A stretch of 5,850 nt of DNA, taken from assembly GCA_039029195.1 (NCBI GenBank), contig JBCCGR010000083.1:1-5850 (forward strand), read 5' to 3'. The DNA comes from JBCCGR01 sp039029195. GTDB taxonomy: Bacteria > Pseudomonadota > Alphaproteobacteria > Rhizobiales > Rhizobiaceae. The notes below the pieces were generated by a model. That model searched no databases. It saw only the letters and a program-made list of their open reading frames with translations, and was not told where the DNA came from. Shown piece by piece: positions 5,800 to 5,850 of this stretch (position 1 is the stretch's first letter; each line of letters starts with the position of its first letter). Made by a program: the position numbers and the translations under genes.

Positions 5800-5850
5800 C
5801 TGGCTCTGCCATGGTGAAAGCTTCTTTATTCGTATCATCCACCGACTTCA

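Noticed and set aside
5558..5842. 94-codon minus-strand frame at the right end
   Set aside because: It overlaps the exporter C-terminus and both hairpins, and its Arg/Pro/Ser-rich translation is typical of antisense shadow in GC-rich DNA.
5811..5850. Possible start of a further gene, ATG at 5811 open to the window end
   Set aside because: Only 13 codons are visible and no Shine-Dalgarno precedes the ATG, so a gene cannot be supported.
2107..5850. Defence island, toxin-antitoxin or other novel bacterial system
   Set aside because: The three bacterial genes belong to well-known families (malate synthase G, YkuD, DHA2 MFS), and no unexplained gene cluster, array or mobile element remains.

Overview
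The window looks like two unrelated pieces of DNA joined near position 2107. Positions 1 to about 2106 look eukaryotic, probably metazoan. No long reading frame carries a ribosome binding site, and base composition is AT-richer with sparse CpG beyond about 1020. There is a cAMP-response-element palindrome, a well-placed ATG in the context ACAATGG, a consensus splice donor, candidate polypyrimidine acceptors and AATAAA hexamers. Positions 2107 to 5850 look like compact bacterial DNA: GC-rich, CpG-dense, with Shine-Dalgarno-led genes, short spacers and hairpin terminators. The protein types and codon use fit an alphaproteobacterium, perhaps a marine Roseibium/Labrenzia/Stappia or rhodobacter-like species. 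That genus-level guess is inference from general resemblance only.

Layout. 1-400: no recognisable gene. 402-409: CRE-like palindrome. 561-1012: a run of short acidic, protein-like blocks spread over three frames and ending at a CAG|GTACGT donor, read as a decayed or error-damaged first exon. 1020-2106: intron-like or intergenic sequence with nothing identifiable. About 2101-2112: the junction, at a CTGCAG hexamer. 2113-2631 (minus): the N-terminal quarter of malate synthase G (glcB), cut by the junction. 2632-2831: glcB upstream region with a weak promoter, an inverted repeat and a 12-bp direct repeat. 2832-2864: a perfect 15-bp hairpin terminator. 2905-3597 (minus): an L,D-transpeptidase (YkuD) lipoprotein. 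3598-4059: a 460-bp divergent intergenic region. 4063-5646 (plus): a DHA2-type 14-helix MFS exporter. 5647-5850: two bulged hairpins and no convincing gene.

The three bacterial genes are not an operon. ldt and glcB share a strand but are separated by a strong terminator, and the exporter is transcribed divergently from ldt. Their roles are separate: glyoxylate use, envelope cross-linking and drug or metabolite export. I see no defence system, mobile element, CRISPR array or RNA gene. The most notable feature is the chimeric architecture. An assembly or cloning chimera between an animal and an associated or contaminating bacterium is the simplest reading; a very recent lateral transfer is the less likely alternative.
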